NCBI RefSeq assembly: GCF_028595265.1
Contig: NZ_JAQQXP010000001.1
Location: 186,001 to 250,000 of the forward strand
Length of the DNA: 64,000 nt
Direction: 5' to 3'
DNA from: Alteromonas gilva
GTDB lineage: Bacteria > Pseudomonadota > Gammaproteobacteria > Enterobacterales > Alteromonadaceae
Shown: piece by piece, positions 1 through 8,315 of the stretch
Position numbering within the stretch: position 1 is the first letter of the stretch
Layout: each line of letters opens with the position of its first letter
The notes under the pieces: model-generated
Seen by the model: only the letters and a program-made list of their open reading frames with translations
Databases searched by the model: none
What the model was told of the DNA's origin: nothing
Made by a program: the position numbers and the translations under genes

Positions 1-869
1 AGTATCAAAAATATTATGTACCGGCGCAAAGTTACTGGCCCATCGTGGGCGCGATTGCGTTATTTTTAATTGCAGTGGGTGCTGGCAACTTTGTTATAGA
101 AAGTACCCGCGGTGAAGCCGGCTATGGCGGCAATATACTCACCGTTGGTGTGGTGTTATTGCTGGTAATGCTATTTGGCTGGTTTAAGGATCAGATTAAC
201 GAGTCCATGAGTGGTTTGTACAGCGACCAGCTTGGTCAGTCGTACCGCCAGGGGATGAGTTGGTTTATCTTTTCTGAAGTGATGTTTTTTGCGGCGTTTT
301 TTGGCGCCCTGTTTTACGCCCGCATGATTGCTATTCCGTGGCTCGGCGGTTCGTCGAATAATGCCATGACCAACGAAGTCTTGTGGCCGGGGTTTCAGGC
401 CATATGGCCATTGGTAGAAACGCCCGGAGGCGTCACCACCACATCCATGGGCTGGATGGGGTTGCCCGCCATTAATACGGTTATTCTGCTGGTTTCGTCG
501 GTCACGCTGCATTTTGCCCACGTTGGCCTTGAGCAAAACAAACGTAAGCAACTGACGGCTATGCTGGGGATTACGATTTTGCTTGGCTGTCTCTTTCTGT
601 TTTTACAGGTAGAGGAATATATTCATGCTTATCGCGATCTGGGACTGACGCTGCAATCGGGCATTTACGGCAACACGTTCTTCCTGCTTACGGGCTTTCA
701 CGGCATGCACGTGACCCTGGGCACTATTATTTTAATGGTGCTGTTTCTGCGCGTGTTAAAAGGTCACTTCAGCCCGGAAAGTCACTTTGCCTTCCAGGCC
801 GGCAGCTGGTACTGGCACTTTGTTGATGTGGTGTGGGTAATGTTGTTTGTATTTGTCTACATATTGTAG
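1..869 (+). CDS. coxC: Cytochrome c oxidase subunit III, 5'-truncated by window edge
   Basis: Membrane subunit III of the aa3-type haem-copper oxidase. The frame is already open at base 3 (YQKYYVPAQSYWPIV...), and that segment is the usual N-terminus of bacterial subunit III, so the true start lies a few codons before the window; the GTG at 45 is internal. Visible features are seven hydrophobic segments, the ESTR loop near the N-terminus and a C-terminus of the HFVDVVWV type typical of the family. It ends just before a convergent small gene. coxB and coxA are expected immediately upstream, outside the window. The downstream cluster of SURF1, ctaA, ctaB and SCO supports the assignment. Confidence 0.97.
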   Translation, partial: YQKYYVPAQSYWPIVGAIALFLIAVGAGNFVIESTRGEAGYGGNILTVGVVLLLVMLFGWFKDQINESMSGLYSDQLGQSYRQGMSWFIFSEVMFFAAFFGALFYARMIAIPWLGGSSNNAMTNEVLWPGFQAIWPLVETPGGVTTTSMGWMGLPAINTVILLVSSVTLHFAHVGLEQNKRKQLTAMLGITILLGCLFLFLQVEEYIHAYRDLGLTLQSGIYGNTFFLLTGFHGMHVTLGTIILMVLFLRVLKGHFSPESHFAFQAGSWYWHFVDVVWVMLFVFVYIL

Positions 870-887
870 GGGGAGTCTATAACCCCT

Positions 888-1097
888 CTAGTACGGGCTG
901 GGATTGGGCGTGATGATTCCGGTAGCCATGGCTATCAGAATGATCACGACAATCAGTGCCGAGGTCATCACCCTGCGGCCAATATATTTACTCATTGGTG
1001 CCTTACCGGACTGCTTGCCCAACATGACTTTCATCGCCAAAAACAGGTTTACGATCATAAAAATCAACAACCCTACGATAATCACTTTAATAACCAT
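888..1097 (-). CDS. DUF2909 family small membrane protein
   Basis: 69-residue protein with two hydrophobic segments (about residues 4-26 and 44-62) joined by a basic loop (GKQSGKAP...YIGRRV), which fits the DUF2909 (twin-transmembrane) family often found beside cytochrome oxidase genes in Gammaproteobacteria. It is encoded opposite to its neighbours, tail to tail with coxC and head to head with SURF1. Its start codon falls in a CCATGG that also supplies an ATG on the other strand. The function is unknown; a role in oxidase assembly is suggested only by location. Confidence 0.8.
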   Translation of the reverse strand: MVIKVIIVGLLIFMIVNLFLAMKVMLGKQSGKAPMSKYIGRRVMTSALIVVIILIAMATGIITPNPSPY

Positions 1098-1119
1098 GGG
1101 TAAAACTCCTCAGTGCTCC

Positions 1120-1854
1120 ATGAATGCCGGTTATATCAAACCGGGCCTTACCACCAGACGGTGGCCGATACTGGCTGGATGCATCACCTTGCTGGCTGTT
1201 ATGGCGATGGTATCGCTTGGGGTTTGGCAGCTAGATCGGATGGCGCAAAAACAACATCGTCTTGACAGCATAGCGCATAAGAATGCCGAAACGCCAATTC
1301 ATCCATTTAGCGCTACCGGGCAGTGGCAGGATGTGCGCGATGTGCCGGTACGCTTTACTGGCATTGTCCGACACAGTCGGGTGCTGTTACTCGATAACCA
1401 AATTATTAAGGGCCGTCCTGGCTACGACGTTATTGTGCCGGTGCTAACCCGCGGGCGGGAAATACTGGTTAACCTGGGTTGGGTTGCTGTGCCCCGTTCA
1501 CGTAACGAACTGCCGGTTTTGGCGGTGCCCCAGGGCGAAATTACCATTGAGGGCGTACTGTCGCAGCCAGGCAGTAATCTGTTCATAAGCGAAACTCAAA
1601 CCCGGTTTAATTCATTTCCGGTGGTTATTCAGCAGCTCGACATTGCCGAACTTAACACTCGCTGGCAATCCGCACTGCCCGATATGGTGGTGGAACGCCT
1701 TCGTTCTGAGCCAGCGCTCAGCGAATTTACAACTCACTGGCAGCCGGTGGTGATGTCACCTGAAAAACATCTGGGCTATGCCGTGCAATGGTTCGGTCTG
1801 GCTATCGCTGCTATCGTCATTTTCTTATCTGTGTGGTTCAGGAGATCTCAATAA
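1120..1854 (+). CDS. SURF1 family cytochrome oxidase biogenesis protein
   Basis: SURF1-family membrane protein (about 244 residues), which assists haem a insertion or assembly of cytochrome c oxidase subunit I. An N-terminal TM segment (ILAGCITLLAVMAMVSLGVWQL) is followed by the family's WQLDR...K motif, a large periplasmic domain with LLDNQ...GRPGYDV and NLGWV motifs, and a C-terminal TM segment preceded by GYAVQWFGL. I prefer ATG 1120; ATG 1096 is also in frame but overlaps the start of the divergent DUF2909 gene, and neither has a strong Shine-Dalgarno. The stop is followed within 2 nt by the next gene. Confidence 0.93.
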   Translation: MNAGYIKPGLTTRRWPILAGCITLLAVMAMVSLGVWQLDRMAQKQHRLDSIAHKNAETPIHPFSATGQWQDVRDVPVRFTGIVRHSRVLLLDNQIIKGRPGYDVIVPVLTRGREILVNLGWVAVPRSRNELPVLAVPQGEITIEGVLSQPGSNLFISETQTRFNSFPVVIQQLDIAELNTRWQSALPDMVVERLRSEPALSEFTTHWQPVVMSPEKHLGYAVQWFGLAIAAIVIFLSVWFRRSQ

Positions 1855-1855
1855 T

Positions 1856-2428
1856 ATGGCTACCGTCATCGACACTCACTCTAAGCCAAAGCGCTCGTTA
1901 CTGATTTTATTTGCGGCGTTTATTATACCGGTAGTGCTGGCAAAGTTAGCACTTGAGCAGAATTGGTTTGAACAGGGCGCTACTAATAAAGGCGAGCTGC
2001 TACAGCCAGTTGAAACCATTACGCCATTACTCGCAGGTCAATCGCCTAAATGGCGGGTCATGTATGTCATGCCGGCCCAATGCAATACCGAATGTGAAAA
2101 CGCAATTTACGCCATTCAGCAAGTATGGATGGCACTGGGCAAAGAGACCGACCGCGCCCAGCCTGCCGTATTTATAAGCGCCGACAGCGATGCCCGCGCG
2201 CGTCAGATTCTGCATGAGTTTGAACACGTCAATGCTATCAGCCTCAGCGAGCAACAAAGTGCGGCTCTGGCTGGCAGCCAGGTCAACCAACATATTTTCC
2301 TGGTTGATACGCAGGGTAATGCCATGCTGCGTTATCCGGTCTTTGCGCTACGTCAGGATGCGGTCATGGCCAGTCGGGACATTCTTTCTGACTTGCGTAA
2401 ATTGCTCAAATTATCACGTATTGGGTAG
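1856..2428 (+). CDS. Sco-like thioredoxin-fold membrane protein of the cox operon (unnamed)
   Basis: 190-residue protein with one N-terminal TM segment (about residues 13-31) and a soluble domain outside the membrane. ATG 1856 has AGGAGA about ten bases upstream. The domain reads like a diverged Sco/thioredoxin fold: a strand, then C76-x3-C80 (CNTEC), a strand with VFISADSD at the place of SCO's VFVSVDPN, and a late strand IFLVDTQGN at the place of VVVIDPDG. The copper-binding His of SCO is not conserved at its exact place; H146 is about three residues off. It sits between SURF1 and ctaA and is probably an oxidase assembly or thiol-redox factor, but its function is not established. Confidence 0.85.
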   Translation: MATVIDTHSKPKRSLLILFAAFIIPVVLAKLALEQNWFEQGATNKGELLQPVETITPLLAGQSPKWRVMYVMPAQCNTECENAIYAIQQVWMALGKETDRAQPAVFISADSDARARQILHEFEHVNAISLSEQQSAALAGSQVNQHIFLVDTQGNAMLRYPVFALRQDAVMASRDILSDLRKLLKLSRIG

Positions 2429-2437
2429 GGCATAACC

Positions 2438-3415
2438 ATGCGTAAGTTAGTAGGATTCAGCATCATATTGGCCCTGGTAGTCATTATACTGGGCGCTTAC
2501 ACCCGGCTAACCGATGCCGGGTTAGGCTGCCCGGACTGGCCAGGTTGCTATGGACATTTAACCGTACCGCAAAGCGAAAGTCATATTGAAGCGGCGAATG
2601 CGGCGTACCCCGAGCGTCCGGTAGAAACCCACAAGGCCTGGAACGAAATGGTTCATCGCTATTTTGCCGGAACACTGGGCTTGTGCATTCTGGTGATCGC
2701 AGTGTGGTCGTTGCTAAAACGTTCGCCGCAACAGCCGGTCAAATTGCCGTTGTTTTTGTTAGCGCTGGTGGTATTTCAGGCGTTGCTTGGCATGTGGACC
2801 GTTACCATGAATTTACTGCCGGTGGTAGTGATGGGTCATCTGTTGGGCGGTTTCAGCGTACTGACATGTTTGTTTTTACTGTATTTACGGTTGTCCTCTT
2901 ACCGGATTGGCTATGTTGATATGCGCATTAAAAAATATGCCGTGTTTGCCGTCTGTGGCATTGCTGTGCTGGTGGGGCAAATCGCGCTGGGAGGCTGGAC
3001 CTCAGCTAACTATGCAGCCCTGGCGTGTACAGAGTTTCCGCTTTGCGAGGGTGACTGGGCCAGTCGGATAGATATTCCCGGTGCCTTTAGTGTGCCGCCA
3101 GCGGATAACTACGAATACGGCGCTCACGACTATGGTGAACGCACAACCATGCATATTATGCATCGCCTGGGCGCGGTGGTGACATTTATTTATCTGGGAT
3201 GGCTGGCCGTGTGCCTGTATCGCCGTTCATTATCTGTTTATCTGCGCAGTGCTGCCCTGGTGTTGGGCGGTGTGCTTTGTGTGCAGGTAGGTTTGGGAGT
3301 CAGTAACGTTGTGTTCAGTTTGCCACTAACGGTAGCTGTTTTACATAACGCGGTAGCAGCCTGTTTGCTACTGGTGCTGGTCCTCATCACTTATACTCTT
3401 TATCGTAAAGTCTAG
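2438..3415 (+). CDS. ctaA: Heme A synthase (COX15/CtaA)
   Basis: Oxidises the C8 methyl of haem O to give haem A for the aa3 oxidase. 325 residues with about eight TM segments and the family signatures: GAYTRLTDAGLGCPDWPGC after TM1, EMVHRYFAG with a haem-ligand His, VMGHLLGG, and a second-half IMHRLGA and VLHNAVA that repeat the His pattern. A Cys pair in the extracytoplasmic loop (ACTEFPLC) is also typical. It starts 9 nt after the preceding stop with a GGGTAGGG ribosome-binding stretch and is followed closely by ctaB, so the two haem A biosynthetic steps are co-transcribed. Confidence 0.97.
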   Translation: MRKLVGFSIILALVVIILGAYTRLTDAGLGCPDWPGCYGHLTVPQSESHIEAANAAYPERPVETHKAWNEMVHRYFAGTLGLCILVIAVWSLLKRSPQQPVKLPLFLLALVVFQALLGMWTVTMNLLPVVVMGHLLGGFSVLTCLFLLYLRLSSYRIGYVDMRIKKYAVFAVCGIAVLVGQIALGGWTSANYAALACTEFPLCEGDWASRIDIPGAFSVPPADNYEYGAHDYGERTTMHIMHRLGAVVTFIYLGWLAVCLYRRSLSVYLRSAALVLGGVLCVQVGLGVSNVVFSLPLTVAVLHNAVAACLLLVLVLITYTLYRKV

Positions 3416-3424
3416 GAGGCTGTT

Positions 3425-4357
3425 ATGGCAAAGTCCGAAGTCCTTCATACCAGTAAGCCAGCCCCTGTGGCAACTCACACTGGCTGGCGTCAAAACTGGC
3501 GTTATTATTACGAAATGACCAAGCCTCGTGTGGTCATGTTATTGCTGCTGACTGCCCTGGTGGGTATGTGTCTGGCTACACCGGGGTGGGTGCCCGCCAG
3601 TAAGCTGATTGCCGGGCTGCTGGGCATAGGCTTACTGGCCAGTGCCGCGGCTGTGCTAAACCATATTGTTGACCATAAAATTGACAGCCAGATGGCGCGT
3701 ACGTTTAATCGCCCGGTAGTCAAAGGTAAAGTCACCATACCGCAGGCACTGGTATTTTCCTTTGTGCTGGCGGTGGTGGGTTATGTCATGCTGGAAGTGT
3801 GGGTTAACCGTATCACGGCGTTACTGACGCTGGCGAGCCTGGTGGGCTATGCGGTGGTATACACCATGTTTTTAAAACGCGCGACGCCGCAGAATATAGT
3901 AATTGGAGGGCTTGCCGGTGCAGCGCCGCCACTGCTCGGCTGGACCGCGGTCACCGGCGAGATCCATGCTCATGCGCTACTGTTAGTACTGATCGTATTT
4001 ACCTGGACGCCGCCGCATTTTTGGGCGTTGGCTATCCATCGGGAAAAAGACTACGCTAAAGCGAAGGTGCCCATGTTGCCGGTCACCCATGGTATTGCCT
4101 TTACCAAAACCTGCGTGCTGCTTTATACCATACTGCTGTGTCTGGTTTGTTTGTTGCCATACTTAATTGGCGAGGCGCAACTTATTTACCTTATTGGCTC
4201 CAGCCTGCTCAATGCCGTATTCTTGTATTACGCCATAAAGTTAAAATATGCGGCGAATGACACGACTGCTATGACCACCTTCAAATACTCCATCGTGCAT
4301 CTCATGGTATTGTTTGTAGTGTTACTGGTTGATCATTATGTTCCGTTAGTCTTATGA
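3425..4357 (+). CDS. ctaB: Protoheme IX farnesyltransferase (haem O synthase)
   Basis: UbiA-family prenyltransferase that adds a farnesyl group to protohaem to make haem O, the substrate of CtaA. 310 residues with about nine TM segments; the polyprenyl-binding motif is NHIVDHKIDSQMART followed by FNRP, and a second conserved loop is WTPPHFWALAIHREKDY. An AGGAGG ribosome-binding site sits 5 nt before the ATG. Its stop overlaps the start of the SCO gene (ATGA), indicating translational coupling. Also called cyoE. Confidence 0.97.
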   Translation: MAKSEVLHTSKPAPVATHTGWRQNWRYYYEMTKPRVVMLLLLTALVGMCLATPGWVPASKLIAGLLGIGLLASAAAVLNHIVDHKIDSQMARTFNRPVVKGKVTIPQALVFSFVLAVVGYVMLEVWVNRITALLTLASLVGYAVVYTMFLKRATPQNIVIGGLAGAAPPLLGWTAVTGEIHAHALLLVLIVFTWTPPHFWALAIHREKDYAKAKVPMLPVTHGIAFTKTCVLLYTILLCLVCLLPYLIGEAQLIYLIGSSLLNAVFLYYAIKLKYAANDTTAMTTFKYSIVHLMVLFVVLLVDHYVPLVL

Positions 4358-5001
4358 AGCAAAAAACACTGTTAGCGCTGGTAGGGACGGTAGCACTCGC
4401 TACCGGCGTTATTATTGCCTGGTTTGTTGCACAATCGCAAAATAATAGCGCGCCCGAGTATTTTCAGCCCTTTCCTCAACCCCGACAATTAACCGCTGTC
4501 GAGCTGGTAAATCAAAACGGCCAGACTGTTACCAATCAGGAAGTGTTTAACGGTCACTGGAGCCTGCTGTTTTTAGGCTACACGTTTTGCCCTGATGTAT
4601 GCCCTACTACAATGGCGGCATTAAGCAAGATTTATCCAGATCTAAAAAGTATTTCCACAACTGAACCTATTCAGGTAGTGTTTGTATCCGTTGATCCGAA
4701 CCGTGATACTCCAGAGCGTCTTGCTTCTTATGTGGAGTATTTTAACGCAGAATTTGTGGCGCTAACGGGTGAACATAAACAACTTTTTCCGTTAACACGT
4801 TCGTTGGGTTTGATGTACGCGATAGCAGAGAGTACGGATAATCCTAACTACCTTGTTGATCATAGTGCGTCTGTTGTAGTGATCGATCCGGATGGTTTTG
4901 CTATTGGAAGGTTTAAACCGGAGTTTAATCCTGGCGAAGTCGCAGTAAGTGACAGTGTTCAAATCCTTACCGACATGCCTGATGTTATCAAGAACCACTA
5001 A
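4354..5001 (+). CDS. SCO1/SenC family copper chaperone
   Basis: Membrane-anchored thioredoxin-fold copper chaperone that delivers copper to the CuA site of cytochrome c oxidase. 215 residues: N-terminal TM anchor (about residues 7-26), then the Sco domain with the copper-binding C79-P-D-V-C83 motif, VFVSVDPNRDTPE, and the third ligand H170 in VDHSAS. All three metal ligands are present. It is the last recognisable oxidase-assembly gene of the cluster and is overlapped by ctaB at its start; a GNAT gene begins directly after its stop codon. Confidence 0.95.
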   Translation: MKQKTLLALVGTVALATGVIIAWFVAQSQNNSAPEYFQPFPQPRQLTAVELVNQNGQTVTNQEVFNGHWSLLFLGYTFCPDVCPTTMAALSKIYPDLKSISTTEPIQVVFVSVDPNRDTPERLASYVEYFNAEFVALTGEHKQLFPLTRSLGLMYAIAESTDNPNYLVDHSASVVVIDPDGFAIGRFKPEFNPGEVAVSDSVQILTDMPDVIKNH

Positions 5002-5625
5002 ATGCCATGCAGTAGTATTATTCGAAATGCCGAAAAAAATGATGGTAGTGTAGCTGTTGATCTTCTGTTTAGTGCTGGCAAGTATTTACTAACCGAAGTA
5101 TTTGGTATGGGCCATCCTGATACCGCTTTTGACTACTTGCTGTCTGCCTGGGATAAAGGCGGCGGCCAGTACGGCTACCAAAATCACTGGGTCGCTGAGA
5201 CCGACGGCGAGATTACCGGGCTTGTTAGCTGCTGGCATAATCAGCTGCCCGAAGACTTTGATCGCCTAACGTTAGCATCGATTGTCGATCACTATGGTAT
5301 TGATAACGCTTTAGAGATTGTCATGCGCTCGCAACGCTACCTGGCACTGCTTGAATCCCCATTATTTACCGAATTAGGCATAGGACACCTGGCCGTCTCT
5401 GAAAAGGCACGGCGCAAGGGTATTGGTGCGGCGCTGATTAATTTTATGGAAATAAAAGGGCAAGGAATGCAAAAAAACGCCCTGGTGCTCAACTGTAGCG
5501 TGGACAACCACGGCGCTATCGCTTTTTATAAGAAACTCGGTTTCGGCGTTCACCGCAGCAATGACCAGTTTGTGCAGATGATCAAAGCGCTGCAAATTGG
5601 AACGGGCAACGCCGGTGAACGCTAA
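5002..5625 (+). CDS. GNAT family N-acetyltransferase
   Basis: 207-residue GCN5-related acyl-CoA transferase. The acetyl-CoA loop is visible as LAVSEKARRKGIGAALI (about residues 130-148), followed by the late motif NHGAIAFYKKLGFGV. The substrate cannot be told from the sequence. It begins at the base following the SCO stop codon, so it is probably translated from the same message. Its 3' end lies 6 nt from the convergent deacetylase gene, which leaves no room for a terminator between them. Confidence 0.88.
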   Translation: MPCSSIIRNAEKNDGSVAVDLLFSAGKYLLTEVFGMGHPDTAFDYLLSAWDKGGGQYGYQNHWVAETDGEITGLVSCWHNQLPEDFDRLTLASIVDHYGIDNALEIVMRSQRYLALLESPLFTELGIGHLAVSEKARRKGIGAALINFMEIKGQGMQKNALVLNCSVDNHGAIAFYKKLGFGVHRSNDQFVQMIKALQIGTGNAGER

Positions 5626-5631
5626 GCGCAG

Positions 5632-6717
5632 TTAGTCCGGATATTTCCCCTCGTCAGTCGCGACAAAGAAGGGCATCGAATACCAGTAAAAGCGCCCGCT
5701 CAACTGATTTGATGGCGCCGTACAATTTACCCGGGAACGGCCCACGGGCAGGGTCGATGAAAGGGTAAACTCAAAGTGGTTGTCAGCCACCTCTACCGGC
5801 AGTCTCTGCCCCTGAAAATAGCAAGCCACTTGCGCAAGTCTTATTTTCGCTGCCGCGTCTTCGTTCAGCGTAATGCTGATGGGATCGTTGAGTTGACGCT
5901 GCGATACTTGTGGGTTTTGCAGCGACGTGTCGATAACCGGCATCGCCAGGCTGGCCATTTTGGTTTTCAGGGTGTCCAGGTTCGCGTAGGGGCCCGCGGC
6001 GGGAAAGCGCGGAATGGCGCCCATATCGGTAAACGTACCCACCGCACCAGAATGCTGTCCGAAAGCCACATAGCCGTTATCGGTTAACTTGCTGGCTAAG
6101 GTTTGATTATACTCGCCAAAAGGATAGGCGAGGTACTTAAGGCTTTGGCCGGTGTGTTCGGTAATCATATTTTCGGCGCTGCTGATATTTTGCCACACCC
6201 GGGCCAGCCATGCCTGGTCAGTCTCGCCGGCCTGTTTTTCCAGCAAATGCAGGTGATCCATGGTGTGGTTGGCGAAGGTGGCTCCCTGTTGTTGCATAGT
6301 GGCGATTTGCGCCCAGCTCAACTGATCACTTTGCTTACCAATCACCGCCGGATTAATAAAAACAGTATAGGGAAAACCGTGCTTTTTAAGCAGAGGATGA
6401 CCATTTTGCAGTATGTTTTCGTAGCCATCATCAAAGGTAATGGCCAGTGCATTGTCGGGCACACTGCCATGCCCGCGGGCTGCCGCAACCAGATCCTTTA
6501 AGGCAACCACTGAATAATGCTCAGCAATGTAGTTAAGGTGTTGCTCAAACTGGTCAGGCGTTATGGAAGTACTGCGCGGCGTGTCGGCAGAGACATGGTG
6601 ATACAGCAGTATCACACCACTTGAATGCGGCGCAGTTTGCGCGCAGCTGGCAGCGCTAAACAGTGACAACAGGCACAGCAACAGCGCATTACCCCATTGT
6701 GTCGTGGTAAACTGCAT
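5632..6717 (-). CDS. Secreted polysaccharide deacetylase (CE4/NodB) family protein
   Basis: 361 residues with an N-terminal signal peptide (about 1-26; cleavage near SCA-QT, with a poor lipobox). The NodB domain has the metal and catalytic residues expected for family CE4: ILLYHHV, TFDDGY (D96, D97) and NHTMDH (H151, H155). The C-terminal third (about 245-361) is an extra domain I do not recognise. It would remove N-acetyl groups from an extracellular or cell-wall polysaccharide in the periplasm, as PgaB-type enzymes do, but no pga genes are nearby. AGGAGA precedes the ATG. It is divergent from the MATE gene with very short spacing. Confidence 0.88.
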   Translation of the reverse strand: MQFTTTQWGNALLLCLLSLFSAASCAQTAPHSSGVILLYHHVSADTPRSTSITPDQFEQHLNYIAEHYSVVALKDLVAAARGHGSVPDNALAITFDDGYENILQNGHPLLKKHGFPYTVFINPAVIGKQSDQLSWAQIATMQQQGATFANHTMDHLHLLEKQAGETDQAWLARVWQNISSAENMITEHTGQSLKYLAYPFGEYNQTLASKLTDNGYVAFGQHSGAVGTFTDMGAIPRFPAAGPYANLDTLKTKMASLAMPVIDTSLQNPQVSQRQLNDPISITLNEDAAAKIRLAQVACYFQGQRLPVEVADNHFEFTLSSTLPVGRSRVNCTAPSNQLSGRFYWYSMPFFVATDEGKYPD

Positions 6718-6747
6718 ACAACATTCTCCTTAGTTATTGAACAGTTA

Positions 6748-8088
6748 GTGACAACTCTATCTTATCAGCTTCAAGGCACCGCCGCCCACCTGCAGTTAAT
6801 CAGGCTTGCCATTCCAATGATTTTGGCGAACATCACTACGCCATTACTTGGTCTGGTAGATACGGCTGTTATGGGGCATATGGATTCGTCGGCGCAATTG
6901 GCGGGAGCCTCGATTGGTGCGTTGATGCTGACCCAAATCTACTGGGTGTGTGGTTTTTTGCGTATGTCTGCCACCGGGATGAGTGCCCAGGCCAGGGGAG
7001 AGCAACACAGCGCAGCCATTGCCAAGTCGTTTTACCAAACGTCGGCGATTGCTCTGCTGCTTGGGCTTATTATCTTATTGTGCCAGTCGGGGATCTTAAC
7101 TGCCGGGCTCTGGTTGGCGTCACCGGCAACGGATGTGGCACTTTTCAGCCGCGAGTACTTTAATACGCGGGTGTGGGGCGCGCCGGCGGCACTGTTAAAT
7201 ATGGCCTTGATTGGCTGGCTGGTGGGGCAGCAAAAAACCACCGCGGTACTGGTGGTGCAGGTTATCGGTAATCTGCTCAACGCCGGATTAGATATTCTGC
7301 TGGTTTGGTGGTTAGACTGGGGAGTCAGCGGCGTTGCGTTTGCCAGTGTCGTGGCTGAATACAGCATGATGTTGATGGCCCTTGTGGTGGCGCTGCGGCA
7401 GATTGATTGGCATTCCCCGCAATTAGAGTGGTTCGACAAGACCGCGCGCAAATTTCTCATGAAGCTCAATGGCGACATGCTGGTACGTAATCTGGCCTTA
7501 CAGTTGTGCCTGGCGTTTTTAACAATTCAGGGCGCGCGTTATGGTCAGACGGCCACGGCAGTGAACGCTATTTTAATGCAATTTTTTGTGCTCATTGCCC
7601 TTGGCCTGGATGGCATTGCTTATGCTGTTGAGGCTACGGTGGGCGAGGCCGCCGGTGCCAAAAGCCGCCGCGGTGTGTTAATTCAAACGCGCCGCGGGTT
7701 AGGGTGGTCGGCAGTATTTGCCGTCATTTACAGTGTCGTGTTTTACTGCTTTGGCGAAGCAATCGTGAATTTGCTCACCGACATACGACCGTTACAGGTG
7801 GCGGCGTATGAGTACCTGCCAATGATGACGGCCCTGCCTTTAGTAGCGCACTGGTGTTTTTTGTATGACGGTGTATTTGTGGGGCTAACCCAGGGGCGGG
7901 CAATGCGTAACACGATGATCGTGAGTGCGGCCCTGGTGTTTTTTCCGGTATGGTATGTCACGCAGGCACAGGGTAATCCGGCTTTATGGTGGGCGCTACT
8001 GGCGTTCTTACTGGCTCGCGGGGTCACGCTCGGGGGCGTGTTGTACTGGCAGCAAGGGCGCGGCAAACTTATTTCGAGCGCGGATTAA
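6748..8088 (+). CDS. MATE family efflux transporter (DinF type)
   Basis: 12-TM exporter of the multi-antimicrobial extrusion family, about 446 residues. The N-terminus IRLAIPMILANITTPLLGLV followed by DTAVMGH is the DinF-subgroup signature. The start is uncertain: the frame is open from GTG 6697, which lies inside the divergent deacetylase gene; GTG 6748 gives the N-terminus expected for the family and is chosen, although its ribosome-binding site is weak. Substrates are unknown. The 3' end overlaps the convergent small gene by 20 nt. Confidence 0.9.
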   Translation: MTTLSYQLQGTAAHLQLIRLAIPMILANITTPLLGLVDTAVMGHMDSSAQLAGASIGALMLTQIYWVCGFLRMSATGMSAQARGEQHSAAIAKSFYQTSAIALLLGLIILLCQSGILTAGLWLASPATDVALFSREYFNTRVWGAPAALLNMALIGWLVGQQKTTAVLVVQVIGNLLNAGLDILLVWWLDWGVSGVAFASVVAEYSMMLMALVVALRQIDWHSPQLEWFDKTARKFLMKLNGDMLVRNLALQLCLAFLTIQGARYGQTATAVNAILMQFFVLIALGLDGIAYAVEATVGEAAGAKSRRGVLIQTRRGLGWSAVFAVIYSVVFYCFGEAIVNLLTDIRPLQVAAYEYLPMMTALPLVAHWCFLYDGVFVGLTQGRAMRNTMIVSAALVFFPVWYVTQAQGNPALWWALLAFLLARGVTLGGVLYWQQGRGKLISSAD

Positions 8089-8293
8089 TCGACTTGGTCA
8101 GACGTTGCCAGAGTAACCCTAAATAACCTGACATGGCCCAGCCAAAGCCGCCGAACAGAATGGCCAGGCCCACATAGTATAATGGCAGCACCCACCAGGC
8201 GCCAACAACCATAACACCGAGCCCCAGGGCAAAAACCGTAAGGCCCTGAACAAATCGTTGCCAGTGGGTAAACGGCAGAAATTGGCCAGCCAT
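8069..8293 (-). CDS. Small hydrophobic protein, unknown function
   Basis: 74-residue protein with two hydrophobic segments (about residues 14-33 and 36-60) and a basic C-terminus (KSINPRSK). I do not recognise the family. It lies just downstream of nfuA on the same strand (22 nt gap), so it is probably in the nfuA transcript, and its 3' end overlaps the MATE gene on the other strand. It is kept as real because of the membrane-protein composition and operon-like spacing. Confidence 0.65.
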   Translation of the reverse strand: MAGQFLPFTHWQRFVQGLTVFALGLGVMVVGAWWVLPLYYVGLAILFGGFGWAMSGYLGLLWQRLTKSINPRSK

Positions 8294-8315
8294 GTCAGTG
8301 TCGGGAGCCCGCTAC

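Noticed and set aside
904..1119. Extended start for the SURF1 gene (316 residues)
   Set aside because: The extra N-terminus is the reverse strand of the DUF2909 gene and does not fit the SURF1 family; family similarity begins after 1120.
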